Source of the DNA: a virus
DNA: 43,346 bases
Reading direction: 5' to 3' (one strand)
Virus record (IMG/VR): IMGVR_UViG_3300008121_000006
Coordinates: 1-43,346 of that record
Below are positions 24,517 to 32,697 of the stretch, piece after piece. The notes beneath the pieces are model-generated. The model worked only from the letters and a program-made list of their open reading frames with translations. It searched no databases and was not told the origin of the DNA. The translations under genes and the position numbers were made by a program. The first letter of the stretch is position 1, and the number at the start of each line of letters is the position of its first letter.

Positions 24517-24785
24517 GCCAGGAACTCGACGCGATTCTGGGAGCGATCATCGGCCTCGTGGCCATCGTGTTCGCTTACCGCGTGCTGTCTCGCGCGAAGG
24601 TTGGCAAGCCTCCGTTCGAGTTCAAGCGACGCTCCGACCGCACGATCGTTCGCATCTACGAGATCGGCGACTCGCGCGGGTACTTCCTGCATCACCCCAC
24701 CACCGGCAAGACGCACGTCTTCAAGTTTCACAGTGCGGCGGTCGAATGGTGTCACGACAACGATTACGAACCTCAGGACGATTGA
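24513..24785 (+). CDS. Small membrane-anchored protein
   Basis: A 90-residue protein from ATG 24513 (ATGA overlap). Residues 7-25 are a transmembrane helix (AILGAIIGLVAIVFAYRVL), followed by a basic cytoplasmic-like segment and a strand-rich domain (RTIVRIYEIGDSRGYFLHH). Topology with the C-terminal domain inside is suggested by the positive residues after the helix. The function is unknown. Confidence 0.68.
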   Translation: MSQELDAILGAIIGLVAIVFAYRVLSRAKVGKPPFEFKRRSDRTIVRIYEIGDSRGYFLHHPTTGKTHVFKFHSAAVEWCHDNDYEPQDD

Positions 24786-24786
24786 C

Positions 24787-25392
24787 ATGAACGACTTCCA
24801 GACTTTCCACGTTCCGATGCAGTACATCACCGCGATGAACGCCGCGATGGCCGGCGGTGCAACGAGGCAGCGCGCGCTGGAGCTCGTCGGCCAGGAACTC
24901 GGCTTCGACGCCACGGTCTGCGAAGTGACCGAGAACCTGCCGGCCACCATCAATGACGAGTACTCGCTGACGGTGCGAGCGCGTCCGCTGCCGCGCGCTG
25001 GCGAACGCACGCCGAAGAGCGATGAGCTGGAGTCCGCGATTGAGTTCCAGTCGCTGGTCTCCGAAGTCACGTCGACGGTGTCCGAGATCACCGACGAGTT
25101 CAACGAGACGCAGGCGAGCATCGCCGAATGGGCGGACGCTACGTTCGGTCCCCAAGACTCGCGCCGCGTGGCACTGCGCGCGTCGAGCGAGATGCACGAG
25201 CTCGTGGAGGCCGCGCTCTTCGGCGACGAAGCCGACATGATCGAAGAGGCCGCCGACATCATCATCGTGCTCATGCGCGTGTTCCACAATCGTGGCGTCG
25301 ACTACCGCGACGTCATCGATCGCAAGATGCGCAAGAACAGGTCGCGCCAGTGGAAGCTCGACGGTACCGGCAGCGGCCAGCACGTAGGCTGA
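24787..25392 (+). CDS. MazG-like dATP/dGTP pyrophosphohydrolase-family protein
   Basis: A 201-residue protein. The C-terminal 95 residues are typical of the dATP/dGTP diphosphohydrolase family (PF04447) within the MazG superfamily: SIAEWADATFGP, then an all-alpha core with E135, E138, E153/E154 and D157 as metal ligands (EMHELVEA and EEAADI), then VFHNRGVDYRDVIDRKMRKN and a W. The N-terminal 100 residues form a separate helical region. Such enzymes cleave dNTPs to dNMPs and can bias nucleotide pools for modified DNA; the related MazZ supports 2-aminoadenine synthesis. No PurZ or DatZ is visible here, so general pool sanitation is equally possible. Confidence 0.8.
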   Translation: MNDFQTFHVPMQYITAMNAAMAGGATRQRALELVGQELGFDATVCEVTENLPATINDEYSLTVRARPLPRAGERTPKSDELESAIEFQSLVSEVTSTVSEITDEFNETQASIAEWADATFGPQDSRRVALRASSEMHELVEAALFGDEADMIEEAADIIIVLMRVFHNRGVDYRDVIDRKMRKNRSRQWKLDGTGSGQHVG

Positions 25393-25401
25393 ACAATCGC
25401 G

Positions 25402-25427
25402 TTGTCGTGCCCGTGCGCTGGTACAAT
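25402..25427 (+). promoter_or_regulatory. Candidate promoter upstream of 64-aa gene
   Basis: TACAAT at 25422-25427 is a good -10 box in a 60-nt gap. TTGTCG at 25402-25407 is a possible -35, but the 14-nt spacer is short. The same gap carries the GGAG SD of the next gene. Confidence 0.42.
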
Positions 25428-25452
25428 ACGGGTCCACATTGGAGTACGTGTC

Positions 25453-25647
25453 GTGAACGAACACCGCATCGAGTTGAACAAGCCTCTGCGAGACCAACTC
25501 GCAGAAGACGTGCGACGATTCATCGAGAGCGGAGGCAAGGTGCAGCGCCTCCGTGAAGGTGAAATGTCCGAGGCGGGCATGGCGCTGCTGACCGGCAGAA
25601 CCTATGCTCGCGCGGGCAAGAAAGGAAAGACTGCATCAATGAAGTGA
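25453..25647 (+). CDS. Small hypothetical protein
   Basis: A 64-residue protein from GTG 25453 with GGAG 8 nt upstream. The sequence is basic and helical, RIELNKPLRDQLAEDVRRF followed by SGGKVQRLREGEMSEAG. It may be a small DNA-binding or toxin-antitoxin-like protein, but no family is evident. It follows a candidate promoter, so it may open a new transcription unit. Confidence 0.66.
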   Translation: MNEHRIELNKPLRDQLAEDVRRFIESGGKVQRLREGEMSEAGMALLTGRTYARAGKKGKTASMK

Positions 25648-25667
25648 ACTCGCCACCAGGAGGCGAC

Positions 25668-26450
25668 ATGAGCAACGAACTTGGCAAGAACGAAGTGCTG
25701 GTCCAATTCAACGGTGTCGGCGGCGAACTGCTCCAGTTCCACGCGGCCGAAGTCACGGTGTACTCGGACGCTCGGCCGCGCTACCCGCGCACCGACATCA
25801 TCTGGGTCCGCATCAAGGCGCTGTTCGGCGGAACCTACAAGATCGCCGCGACGTCCATCCAGCCGCTCTTCAACGGATCGCACGATCGTTCGATCGCGAA
25901 CGTCATCAAGTTCACCGAAGGCTGGAACGTGCCGTTCAAGGTGGCCGATCTTCACGTCTACGGCATCAACCTGCCGGTGTTCCCGCACCCGAAGAAGGAG
26001 ACGCTGACGGTCGACGTCAAGATGGACGAGAACATGAAGGAGACCGTCGAAGGCCTCAAGGAGCTGCTGCGGCTCATCGACAAGAACCTGCTCGATCACG
26101 GCGCGCGCATCAACGAGATGAAGACCGTGCTCGATCACATGGGCGTGCGGCTGCGCGCGATCAGCGACAAGGTCATCGACGCCGAGGTCTCTTCGCAGGA
26201 GCAGGCCGGTCTGGACTTCCTCGTCGGCGGCGAGCCCGACCCGTACCTCGTCATGGCGAAGAACGCGGTCGAGCAGCAGCACCGGCAGCGCGCGTCGTTG
26301 CTGCGCGACGCTCACATCATCGTCGGCTACGAAGTCAACGGTGGTCTGTCGCCGGCTGCGCAGCGGCTCAACGAGCTGAACAAGCGCCGACACGGCGCGG
26401 AGTGGGAATCGGCGCTGCGCTACGTGCGTCAGAACAAGGAAGTCTCGTGA
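25668..26450 (+). CDS. Hypothetical protein, two-domain
   Basis: A 260-residue protein from ATG 25668, with an AGGAGG SD. Residues 1-110 are strand-rich with mixed charges (NEVLVQFNGVGGELLQFHAAEVTVYSD). Residues 125-190 are a long helical stretch with coiled-coil character (VKMDENMKETVEGLKELLRLI), and the C-terminal third is helical. It resembles no family I can name. Its position between nucleotide-metabolism and small early genes gives no clear function. Confidence 0.65.
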   Translation: MSNELGKNEVLVQFNGVGGELLQFHAAEVTVYSDARPRYPRTDIIWVRIKALFGGTYKIAATSIQPLFNGSHDRSIANVIKFTEGWNVPFKVADLHVYGINLPVFPHPKKETLTVDVKMDENMKETVEGLKELLRLIDKNLLDHGARINEMKTVLDHMGVRLRAISDKVIDAEVSSQEQAGLDFLVGGEPDPYLVMAKNAVEQQHRQRASLLRDAHIIVGYEVNGGLSPAAQRLNELNKRRHGAEWESALRYVRQNKEVS

Positions 26451-26707
26451 GCGCGCCGAGCATCAGCGAGCGTGGCAAGTTCTTCATCAGGTTCGACGAA
26501 GGCCGCAGGAAGTGGGTCATGTCTGCCTTCGACGGCTCGGTGGTGTACATCGACACCTCGCTGAAGTCCATGGCCAGTTTCGCCGACTCGCGGCTCGCCA
26601 TGTTGGCGCTCGACGGATACGCGTCCGACCTGACGGTGTATCGCCGAGACGGCGAGATCAGCGATCACTACAGTATCGAGTCCAGGAAACTCAGCAGGAG
26701 GAAGTGA
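26447..26707 (+). CDS. Hypothetical protein
   Basis: An 86-residue protein from GTG 26447 (GTGA overlap). It looks like an alternating beta-sheet protein (KFFIRFDEGRRKWVMSAFDG, then VVYIDTSLKSM) with a basic C-terminus. The pattern resembles a small PH-like or WYL-like barrel, but it is not identifiable from sequence alone. Confidence 0.64.
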   Translation: MSAPSISERGKFFIRFDEGRRKWVMSAFDGSVVYIDTSLKSMASFADSRLAMLALDGYASDLTVYRRDGEISDHYSIESRKLSRRK

Positions 26708-26709
26708 AC

Positions 26710-27177
26710 GTGAAGAGTCCCAAGACCCGTCGCGCGCCGGTGCAGTCGCGCAGTGAGAAGAAGCAAGTCATGCAGGTCGATGCGCGCCCGGTCGGGCGTG
26801 ACAAGTACACGGTCGCGCGGTTCTTCAGCGAGTGCGAGGCTGGCACGCGCGACGTGCTCATCAAGGCACTGCGCAGCGGGTTCAAGCTCGCCGCGCGCAA
26901 GGTGCCGCGCGATGGGCTGCCGTGCATCGTGATCCTCGCGGCGTACGCGCGAGCCTGCGAAGTGGACCTCGTCGACGACTACGACGTGCTCATCGATCGG
27001 TTGGAGAACGCGCTCATGAGCGAAGGCGCTGTCAAGCATCCCGACCTGTTCTTCGCGTCGTCGTGCCGCATCCTGCACACTGCGCCCGGTCGTCCGAGCC
27101 TGCCGGCCATCGAAGGGTTCCACTCCATCTGGATCCACGAGATCTACGAAGAACTGACCGCAGGAGCAGGCGCATGA
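26710..27177 (+). CDS. Hypothetical protein
   Basis: A 155-residue protein from GTG 26710, with CAGGAGG 8 nt upstream, preferred over GTG 26704. The N-terminus is basic (MKSPKTRRAPVQSRSEKKQ), possibly nucleic-acid binding, and is followed by a helical region with two Cys and a hydrophobic C-terminal half (GFHSIWIHEIYEELT). No family is recognised. Confidence 0.65.
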   Translation: MKSPKTRRAPVQSRSEKKQVMQVDARPVGRDKYTVARFFSECEAGTRDVLIKALRSGFKLAARKVPRDGLPCIVILAAYARACEVDLVDDYDVLIDRLENALMSEGAVKHPDLFFASSCRILHTAPGRPSLPAIEGFHSIWIHEIYEELTAGAGA

Positions 27178-27485
27178 ACGACATCAAGACTGAGAGCGAC
27201 CGTCTGTTCAAGGCAGCGGTGTTCATCGTATCGTTCATGCTCGTGGCCATCGCGATCGGCGTGTCGGTGGTCTTGTTCCAGATCATCGCTCAGCGCGCGA
27301 CGGAGCCGCAGCCGGTGCCGCAGCGCCAACCGTTCAGCGTGAACTACACGGTTCTCACCGACACGAACGCGACCATCATGTACGTGGAGGTTCCGTCGCT
27401 GAGACCTGAGCAGCCGCCTGCGCAGTGCCTCATCATCGTCGCGCCCGATGGCCGCTCCACTTCCACTTCCTGCGTGAGGAACTGA
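27174..27485 (+). CDS. Small membrane protein
   Basis: A 103-residue protein from ATG 27174 (ATGA overlap). Residues 14-38 form one transmembrane helix (AAVFIVSFMLVAIAIGVSVV), followed by a Gln/Pro-rich region (QPVPQRQP) and a strand-rich C-terminal domain with two Cys. The N-in, C-out layout would place the C-terminal domain in the periplasm. Confidence 0.68.
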   Translation: MNDIKTESDRLFKAAVFIVSFMLVAIAIGVSVVLFQIIAQRATEPQPVPQRQPFSVNYTVLTDTNATIMYVEVPSLRPEQPPAQCLIIVAPDGRSTSTSCVRN

Positions 27486-27487
27486 CC

Positions 27488-28396
27488 ATGAAGGACTTCA
27501 AGCCGATGCTCGCGGCGAAACTGGAGCCGACCGCGCTAGACGGTCTCCGGTTCCCGCTGATGGTGAGTGCGAAGATCGACGGTGTCCGCGCGGTGGTGCG
27601 CGATGGTGTCGTACTCAGCCGCAGCCTCAAGCCGATCCCGAACGCCGAAGTGCAGCGGATGTTCGGCAACCGGGCGCACGACGGACTGGACGGCGAGCTC
27701 ATCGTAGGACCACCGAACGCGCCCGACGTGTTCCGCGTGACGTCATCGTGCGTCATGTCCGACGCGAGCGTCCACGGTGTCATCACGTTCGCGGTGTTCG
27801 ACGACTTCACGGTGCCGAACATGCCGTTCTGCGAGCGGCACTCGCGCGCAAGGCAGCGCGTTCACATGTCGCCGCTACCGTCGCGCCACTTGACGGTCGT
27901 GGACCACGCGTCGGTTCGCACGCCGGAGGAGCTGCTCGATGCCGAGGCACTGTTCATCGAGCGAGGCTTCGAGGGAGCCATGCTGCGCGCGACGCTCGGC
28001 CCGTACAAATTCGGCCGCTCCACGCTGAACGAGGGCTCGCTGCTGAAGCTCAAGCGATTCCTTGACGGCGAGGCTGTCGTGCTGCGCGCCGAGGAGCTCA
28101 TGCGCAATCACAACGACAGGAAGCTCGACGAGCTCGGCCGCATGAAGCGCTCCTCGCACAAGGACGGGAAGGTGCCGGCTGGCGTGCTCGGCGCGCTGCA
28201 CGTTCAGGACGTCAAGACCGGCGTGCAGTTCGCCATCGGCAGCGGGTTCGACGACGCCGACCGCGAGGTGTACTGGCAGCACCGCAAGAAGCTCGTCGGC
28301 CGCGTCGTGAAATACCGCTACTTCCCGTCGGGCTCCAAGGAGAAGCCGCGATTCCCGACGTTCCTTGGCTGGCGTGATCCGAGGGACATGTCATGA
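27488..28396 (+). CDS. ATP-dependent DNA ligase
   Basis: A 302-residue ligase from ATG 27488. The adenylated lysine is Lys29 in motif I (AKIDGVRA), followed by motif Ia (LSRSLKPIPN), motif III (LDGELIVG) and motif IV (FEGAMLR); motif V is in LKLKRF. The C-terminal OB domain is recognisable (FAIGSGFDDADRE and VKYRYFPSG). It seals nicks in replicated phage DNA and stands among replication genes. The small size is usual for phage ATP ligases. Confidence 0.93.
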   Translation: MKDFKPMLAAKLEPTALDGLRFPLMVSAKIDGVRAVVRDGVVLSRSLKPIPNAEVQRMFGNRAHDGLDGELIVGPPNAPDVFRVTSSCVMSDASVHGVITFAVFDDFTVPNMPFCERHSRARQRVHMSPLPSRHLTVVDHASVRTPEELLDAEALFIERGFEGAMLRATLGPYKFGRSTLNEGSLLKLKRFLDGEAVVLRAEELMRNHNDRKLDELGRMKRSSHKDGKVPAGVLGALHVQDVKTGVQFAIGSGFDDADREVYWQHRKKLVGRVVKYRYFPSGSKEKPRFPTFLGWRDPRDMS

Positions 28397-28641
28397 GCGA
28401 CGACATCAAGACTGGCGAAGGCAAGTTCGACTCGCGGAAGTACCGCATCGCGCTGATCTACCCGACGCTCGGCGCTGCGTTGGAGATGGCGAACCACCTG
28501 AGCGAGAACATGCTCTGGCTCCTCATCGCGCTGTCATTCATCTACATGCTCGGGAACGTGGGCGCGGCGGCACTCGTCGCGATCCGCGGTGGCCAGCTCA
28601 ACATCACCGGAGTCAAGTCCAATGCCACGCAAGACAAGTGA
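28393..28641 (+). CDS. Small membrane protein
   Basis: An 82-residue protein from ATG 28393 (ATGA overlap). Residues about 40-64 form a hydrophobic span (MLWLLIALSFIYMLGNVGAA), perhaps with one turn of preceding amphipathic helix. Lys/Arg occur on the N-terminal side. One hydrophobic helix and a short polar end make a holin-like layout possible, but a single span inside the early region, far from the spanins, argues against calling it so. Confidence 0.66.
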   Translation: MSDDIKTGEGKFDSRKYRIALIYPTLGAALEMANHLSENMLWLLIALSFIYMLGNVGAAALVAIRGGQLNITGVKSNATQDK

Positions 28642-29026
28642 GAAGAAGGTCACGCTGCCGAAGACGCTCGGCGCGTGCGCAGACATGCTCTACAAGCTCC
28701 GCGATCAGCGATACGCACTGCGCGCGCAGATCGAGGAGCTGGAAGAGCAAGAGTCCGCGATCAAGGACCACCTGATCAAGAACCTGCCGAAGTCGCAGTC
28801 GAAAGGCATCTCCGGCAAGGTCGCGAACGTCAAGGTGGAGTCGCGCGACGAGCCCGTCGTGCAGGACTGGGACAAGTTCTACGCGAACCTGAAGAAGAAG
28901 GGCGAGTTCGACCTGCTCAATCGCGCGCTCAACAAGAGAGCGGTGAAGGAGCGGTGGGAAGACGGCAAGACGGTGCCGGGAGTGGGAACGTTCAAGGTCA
29001 CCACCGTCTCGGTGACGAAGCTCTAG
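28622..29026 (+). CDS. Coiled-coil phage protein upstream of ssDNA-binding-like gene
   Basis: A 134-residue protein from ATG 28622, overlapping the previous gene by 20 nt with GGAG upstream. Residues 20-50 are a coiled coil (ADMLYKLRDQRYALRAQIEE), followed by a basic strand-rich part (KSQSKGISGKVANVKVESRD) and KTVPGVGTFKVTTVSVTKL. Proteins of this form are common next to ssDNA-binding and polymerase genes in phages of this type. The role is unknown, possibly in replication or recombination. Confidence 0.7.
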   Translation: MPRKTSEKKVTLPKTLGACADMLYKLRDQRYALRAQIEELEEQESAIKDHLIKNLPKSQSKGISGKVANVKVESRDEPVVQDWDKFYANLKKKGEFDLLNRALNKRAVKERWEDGKTVPGVGTFKVTTVSVTKL

Positions 29027-29066
29027 AGCACAACGGCTTGATCAGCCATCAACTGAGGAAATGAAC

Positions 29067-29891
29067 ATGGCAGCGAAGAAGAGCGTCCCCGCGAAGGCGG
29101 GCAAGAAGACCGGGACCGCGATGGTCGCGTGGAAGGAAGAGCTGGCTCGGCAGGCGAAGGTCGCCGCCGAGATCGAGTCGAGCGTCAGCACCGGTGGTTC
29201 GTACTTCAGCACGAGCGGTGGCCAGCTCAAGTTCAACGGCGCGGACATCCCCGGCAACCGCATGAACGTCGTGATCCTCGCGCACGTCATCGAGAACGCG
29301 CTGTACACCGACCGATACGACCCGAACAACCCGACCTCGCCGGCCTGCTTCGCGCTCGGCACGAACGAGAGCGAGATGGGTCCGCACGAGAAGTCCACCG
29401 ATCCGCAGCACGACGCGTGCAAGGGATGCCCGATGAACGAGTTCGGCTCCGCCGACACCGGGCGCGGGAAAGCCTGCAAGAACACGCGACGCCTCGCGCT
29501 CGTGCCCGAGGACTCGCTCGACGACATCGAGTCGGCCGAGGTGGCGTTCATCAAGGTGCCGCCGACCAGCGTGAAGAACTGGGCGACCTTCGTCAAGAAG
29601 GTGGCGGACACGCTGGACATGCCGCCGCTCGGCGTGCTCACCGAGATCAGCCTGTCTCCCGACGCGAAGCATCAGTTCCACATGAACTTCAAGATCGTGA
29701 ACGAGCTGGATGACGGCGACGTGGTGGCCGCGCTGCTGGAGAAGCAGAAGGAGGTCATGACGCCGCTCATGGCACCGTACGAGCCGCGCGAGGAAGAGGA
29801 AGCTCCGCGTCGCACGGGTCCGCAGGCGCGCGGCGTCAAGAAGCCGGCGGCGAAGGCGGCGGCGAAGGCTGGTGGCAAGTACCGCCGCTGA
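29067..29891 (+). CDS. Replication-associated Cys protein, possible ssDNA-binding
   Basis: A 274-residue protein; ATG 29067 fits the GAGGA SD (7 nt) better than ATG 29061. It carries a Cys cluster (PACFALG; DACKGCPMNEFGSA; GKACKN), probably one metal site, then helices and an Ala/Lys-rich tail (KKPAAKAAAKAGGKYRR). Proteins with the CxxCxxNxFGSA and GKxCKN signature are widespread just upstream of DNA polymerase in phages and are sometimes described as ssDNA-binding. This role fits the position between the coiled-coil gene and the polymerase gene. It is not proven by sequence. Confidence 0.7.
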   Translation: MAAKKSVPAKAGKKTGTAMVAWKEELARQAKVAAEIESSVSTGGSYFSTSGGQLKFNGADIPGNRMNVVILAHVIENALYTDRYDPNNPTSPACFALGTNESEMGPHEKSTDPQHDACKGCPMNEFGSADTGRGKACKNTRRLALVPEDSLDDIESAEVAFIKVPPTSVKNWATFVKKVADTLDMPPLGVLTEISLSPDAKHQFHMNFKIVNELDDGDVVAALLEKQKEVMTPLMAPYEPREEEEAPRRTGPQARGVKKPAAKAAAKAGGKYRR

Positions 29892-29904
29892 TCGTTCATC
29901 AACC

Positions 29905-29931
29905 GAGCGCCCGGTACGTCACCGGGCGCTC
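29905..29931 (+). terminator. Strong 11-bp hairpin between ssDNA-binding-like and polymerase genes
   Basis: GAGCGCCCGGT at 29905-29915 pairs perfectly with ACCGGGCGCTC at 29921-29931 around a 5-nt loop. No U-tract follows (CACTC), so full rho-independent termination is unlikely. It may be partial, an RNA stabiliser, or a processing site after an abundant protein. Confidence 0.68.
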
Positions 29932-29948
29932 CACTCTAGGAGCAGCAC

Positions 29949-30131
29949 ATGAAGAAGGTCAAGACGTGGCGTGACATCAACGCCGAGCTGGTCGATGCGA
30001 ACGAACAGCGGTGCAAGGAGATGCTCGACGAGGAACGCAACGGCGAGAACCGCCAGCTCTTCGTCATCCGCATCTACGGTCGCTACGCGAAGCTCCGCGC
30101 CGCGCGCGAACGCAAGGAAATGAGGATCTGA
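29949..30131 (+). CDS. Small basic/helical protein upstream of DNA polymerase
   Basis: A 60-residue protein from ATG 29949 with TAGGAG upstream. It is nearly all helical, with alternating acidic and basic residues (MKKVKTWRDINAELVDANEQ) and a basic end (KLRAARERKEMRI). It lies 2 nt before the polymerase gene. A polymerase accessory role is suggested by position only. Confidence 0.64.
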   Translation: MKKVKTWRDINAELVDANEQRCKEMLDEERNGENRQLFVIRIYGRYAKLRAARERKEMRI

Positions 30132-30133
30132 CC

Positions 30134-32011
30134 ATGCGCGCGCCGAGCGACGTAGTCACGATCGACTTCGAGACCGACGCCATCGAGCGTCGGCCGAAGT
30201 ATCCGCCGCGCCCGGTCGGCGTGTCCATCATCTATCCCGGCAAGAAGCCGGTCTATCGCGCATGGGCTCACCCGGAAGGGAACAACACTGACTTCGCCAC
30301 GGTGAAGCGCGAGCTGCGCGACATCGACCGCAGCGGCGCGCCGGTTCTGTTCCACAACGCGAAGTTCGACGTCGACGTGGCGCAGACGCACTGCGGCATG
30401 AAGCTCAGCGACTGGCGGCGCATCCACGACACGATGTACCTGCTCTTCTTGGACGACCCGCACTCCAAGACGCTGTCGTTGAAGCCTTCCGCTGAGCGCC
30501 TGCTCGGCATGGTGCCGGCGGAGCGCGACGCTGTCAGCGAGTGGCTCGTGCAGCAACGCATCATTCGCAGGAACCAGAAGGACGCCGGTGCGTACATCTC
30601 GCTCGCTCCCGGTGACCTGGTCGGTGAATACGCGAACGGTGACACGCTACGCACGCTCAAGCTCTTCAAGATGCTGTTCCCGCAGATCACGGCGAACGGC
30701 ATGGGCGCAGCGTACGACCGCGAGCGTGAGCTCATGCCGATCCTGCTCGAGAACGAGCGTCGCGGCGTTCGCATCGACGTGGCTCTTCTCGAGCACGACA
30801 TCGGCGTGTACCGGAAGGCGATGCAGGTCGTTGAGCAGTGGCTCCGCAAGGAACTCACGCGGCTGGGAGCCAGTGCCAGCGACCTGAACTTCGACAGCGA
30901 CCGCGACGTCGCCGCCGCGCTGCGCGACTCGGGCGTCGTGACCGACTTCGTGCAGACCGCTACCGGTCAGGACTCAGTATCCAAGAAGAACCTGACTCCC
31001 GGCATGTTCAACGACGCTCGCATCGCGTCGGCGCTCGGCTATCGCAATCGCCTGTTCACCTGCCTCGGCACGTTCATGGAGCCGTGGCTCGCGATGGCCA
31101 GTGCCAACGGAGGCTTCATCCACACGAACTGGAATCAGGTTCGGCAGATGAGCGACAGCGGCAGCGGTGCCGGCGCGCGTACCGGGCGCATGTCGTGCAG
31201 CCCGAACTTCATGAACATTCCGAAGTCGTTCGAGGACAAGGGAGACGGGTACGTGCATCCGCGACACCTGCGCGCGCTGCCGGAGCTGCCTCGCATTCGG
31301 AAGTACGTGCTCGCCGACGATCATCGCTCGGTGTTCCTGCACCGCGATTTCAATCAGCAGGAGCTGCGCATCCTCGGTCACTACGAGGACGGTCGCTTGA
31401 TGGAGGCATACCAGCAGCAGCCGCGCCTCGACGTCCACGACTTCGTTCGCGATCTCATCAAGGACGTGGCGAACGTTACGCTGGAGCGCCGCGCCGTCAA
31501 GATCCTGAACTTCGGCATGATCTACGGCATGGGCGCGGGCGCGCTCGCCGCCGGCCTCGGCTGCTCGGTGCAAGAAGCACGCGAGATTCGTGGTCTGCAC
31601 CAGAAGGCGCTGCCCGACGTGAAGCGTCTCGAGGAGAGCATCAAGCGCGGCGCGAAGGCCGATCAGCCGATCAGGACGTGGGGCGGACGCGTGTACTACA
31701 CCGAGCCGCCGATCATGCACAATGGTCGTATGCTCCACTTCGAATACAAGCTCCTGAACTACCTGATTCAGGGAAGTGCGGCGGACTGCACGAAGCAGGC
31801 TGTCATCAACTACCATCACGCGCGCAAGGAAGGCAGGTTCCTCGTGACGGTCCACGACGAAATCAACATCAGCGCGCCGACGAAGGCGCACAAGTCCGAG
31901 ATGCGTATTCTGCGCGAAGCGATGTGCGACGTCGACTTCGATGTTCCCATGGCCAGCGACGGCAAGTTCGGGCCGTCGTGGGGCTCCCTGAGCAAGTTCG
32001 AGGAGAAGTGA
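30134..32011 (+). CDS. DNA polymerase, family A, with 3'-5' exonuclease
   Basis: A 625-residue replicative polymerase. The exonuclease is intact: motif I D11-F-E13, motif II with N75 and D79 (FHNAKFD), motif III with Y166 and D170. Polymerase motif A is HRDFNQQELR (Asp405), B is RRAVKILNFGMIYG (Arg452, Lys456, Phe460, Tyr464) and C is TVHDE (Asp575, Glu576). Motif A differs from the usual DYSQIELR. No 5' nuclease domain is present. It acts with the primase-helicase and ligase. Confidence 0.95.
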   Translation: MRAPSDVVTIDFETDAIERRPKYPPRPVGVSIIYPGKKPVYRAWAHPEGNNTDFATVKRELRDIDRSGAPVLFHNAKFDVDVAQTHCGMKLSDWRRIHDTMYLLFLDDPHSKTLSLKPSAERLLGMVPAERDAVSEWLVQQRIIRRNQKDAGAYISLAPGDLVGEYANGDTLRTLKLFKMLFPQITANGMGAAYDRERELMPILLENERRGVRIDVALLEHDIGVYRKAMQVVEQWLRKELTRLGASASDLNFDSDRDVAAALRDSGVVTDFVQTATGQDSVSKKNLTPGMFNDARIASALGYRNRLFTCLGTFMEPWLAMASANGGFIHTNWNQVRQMSDSGSGAGARTGRMSCSPNFMNIPKSFEDKGDGYVHPRHLRALPELPRIRKYVLADDHRSVFLHRDFNQQELRILGHYEDGRLMEAYQQQPRLDVHDFVRDLIKDVANVTLERRAVKILNFGMIYGMGAGALAAGLGCSVQEAREIRGLHQKALPDVKRLEESIKRGAKADQPIRTWGGRVYYTEPPIMHNGRMLHFEYKLLNYLIQGSAADCTKQAVINYHHARKEGRFLVTVHDEINISAPTKAHKSEMRILREAMCDVDFDVPMASDGKFGPSWGSLSKFEEK

Positions 32012-32012
32012 G

Positions 32013-32696
32013 ATGCCTTCCACCTTCACGTCGTGGTCGTTCAGCCGATACAGTGACTGGGCTCGCTGCCCGCTGTTCGCGAAGCTCAAGCATCTGGACA
32101 AGATGCCGACCAGCGCGAGCCCCGCCATGGCGCGCGGCGGCGAGATCGCCAAGCTCGGCGAGAACTTCCTCAAGGGAGCGCTGCGTACGCTGCCGGCGGA
32201 ACTCAAGCCGCTAGGCGAGGACTTCAAGTTCCTGAAGAAGCAGAAGACCAAGTTCGTCGAGGAGCAGTGGGGATTCGACCGCGAATGGCTCCCGGTGGCG
32301 TGGAACGACTGGGATCGTTGCTGGCTCCGCGTGAAGGTGGACGTCGGCTACGTGGATGGCCACGTCGTTCACATCCGCGACGCCAAGACCGGCAAGATGC
32401 GCGAGGAGAAGAACGAGGAGTACCTGCTCCAGCTCGACCTGTACGTCGCAGCCGGTGCCACGCAGTTCCCCGACGCGAAGCAGTTCACTTCTCAGCTCCT
32501 GTACACCGACATGGGAGTTCGCTTCCCGGAGAAGGCACCGGTCACCGTGTCGCGCGCGGCGGCGCTCAAGCGACAGGCCGAGTGGAACAAGCGCGTGAAG
32601 CCGATGTTCAACGACCGCAAGTTCGTGGCGCGTCCCGGCTTCTACTGTCGGTGGTGCGACTTCAGCAAGTCCAAGGGTGGACCGTGCAAGTACTGA
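32013..32696 (+). CDS. Cas4/RecB-like PD-(D/E)XK nuclease with Cys cluster
   Basis: A 227-residue protein from ATG 32013, 1 nt after the polymerase stop. The N-terminus has WSFSRYSDWARCPL (Cys19). The core holds VKVDVGY (Asp110), the catalytic D123-A-K125 in DAKTGK, and Q140xxxY144. Three Cys at the end (C212, C215, C225 in YCRWC and GPCKY) with Cys19 would form the four-Cys iron-sulfur site of Cas4/AddB nucleases. Such exonucleases act in phage recombination or DNA end processing. No other CRISPR-associated gene is present, so adaptation is not implied. Confidence 0.88.
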   Translation: MPSTFTSWSFSRYSDWARCPLFAKLKHLDKMPTSASPAMARGGEIAKLGENFLKGALRTLPAELKPLGEDFKFLKKQKTKFVEEQWGFDREWLPVAWNDWDRCWLRVKVDVGYVDGHVVHIRDAKTGKMREEKNEEYLLQLDLYVAAGATQFPDAKQFTSQLLYTDMGVRFPEKAPVTVSRAAALKRQAEWNKRVKPMFNDRKFVARPGFYCRWCDFSKSKGGPCKY

Positions 32697-32697
32697 C

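Noticed and set aside
28393-28641. Holin
   Set aside because: Single hydrophobic span in the early region, far from the spanins; no second criterion supports it.
30838-32214. A plus-strand open frame of 458 codons
   Set aside because: It is an out-of-frame shadow of the DNA polymerase, whose catalytic motifs are in the other frame.
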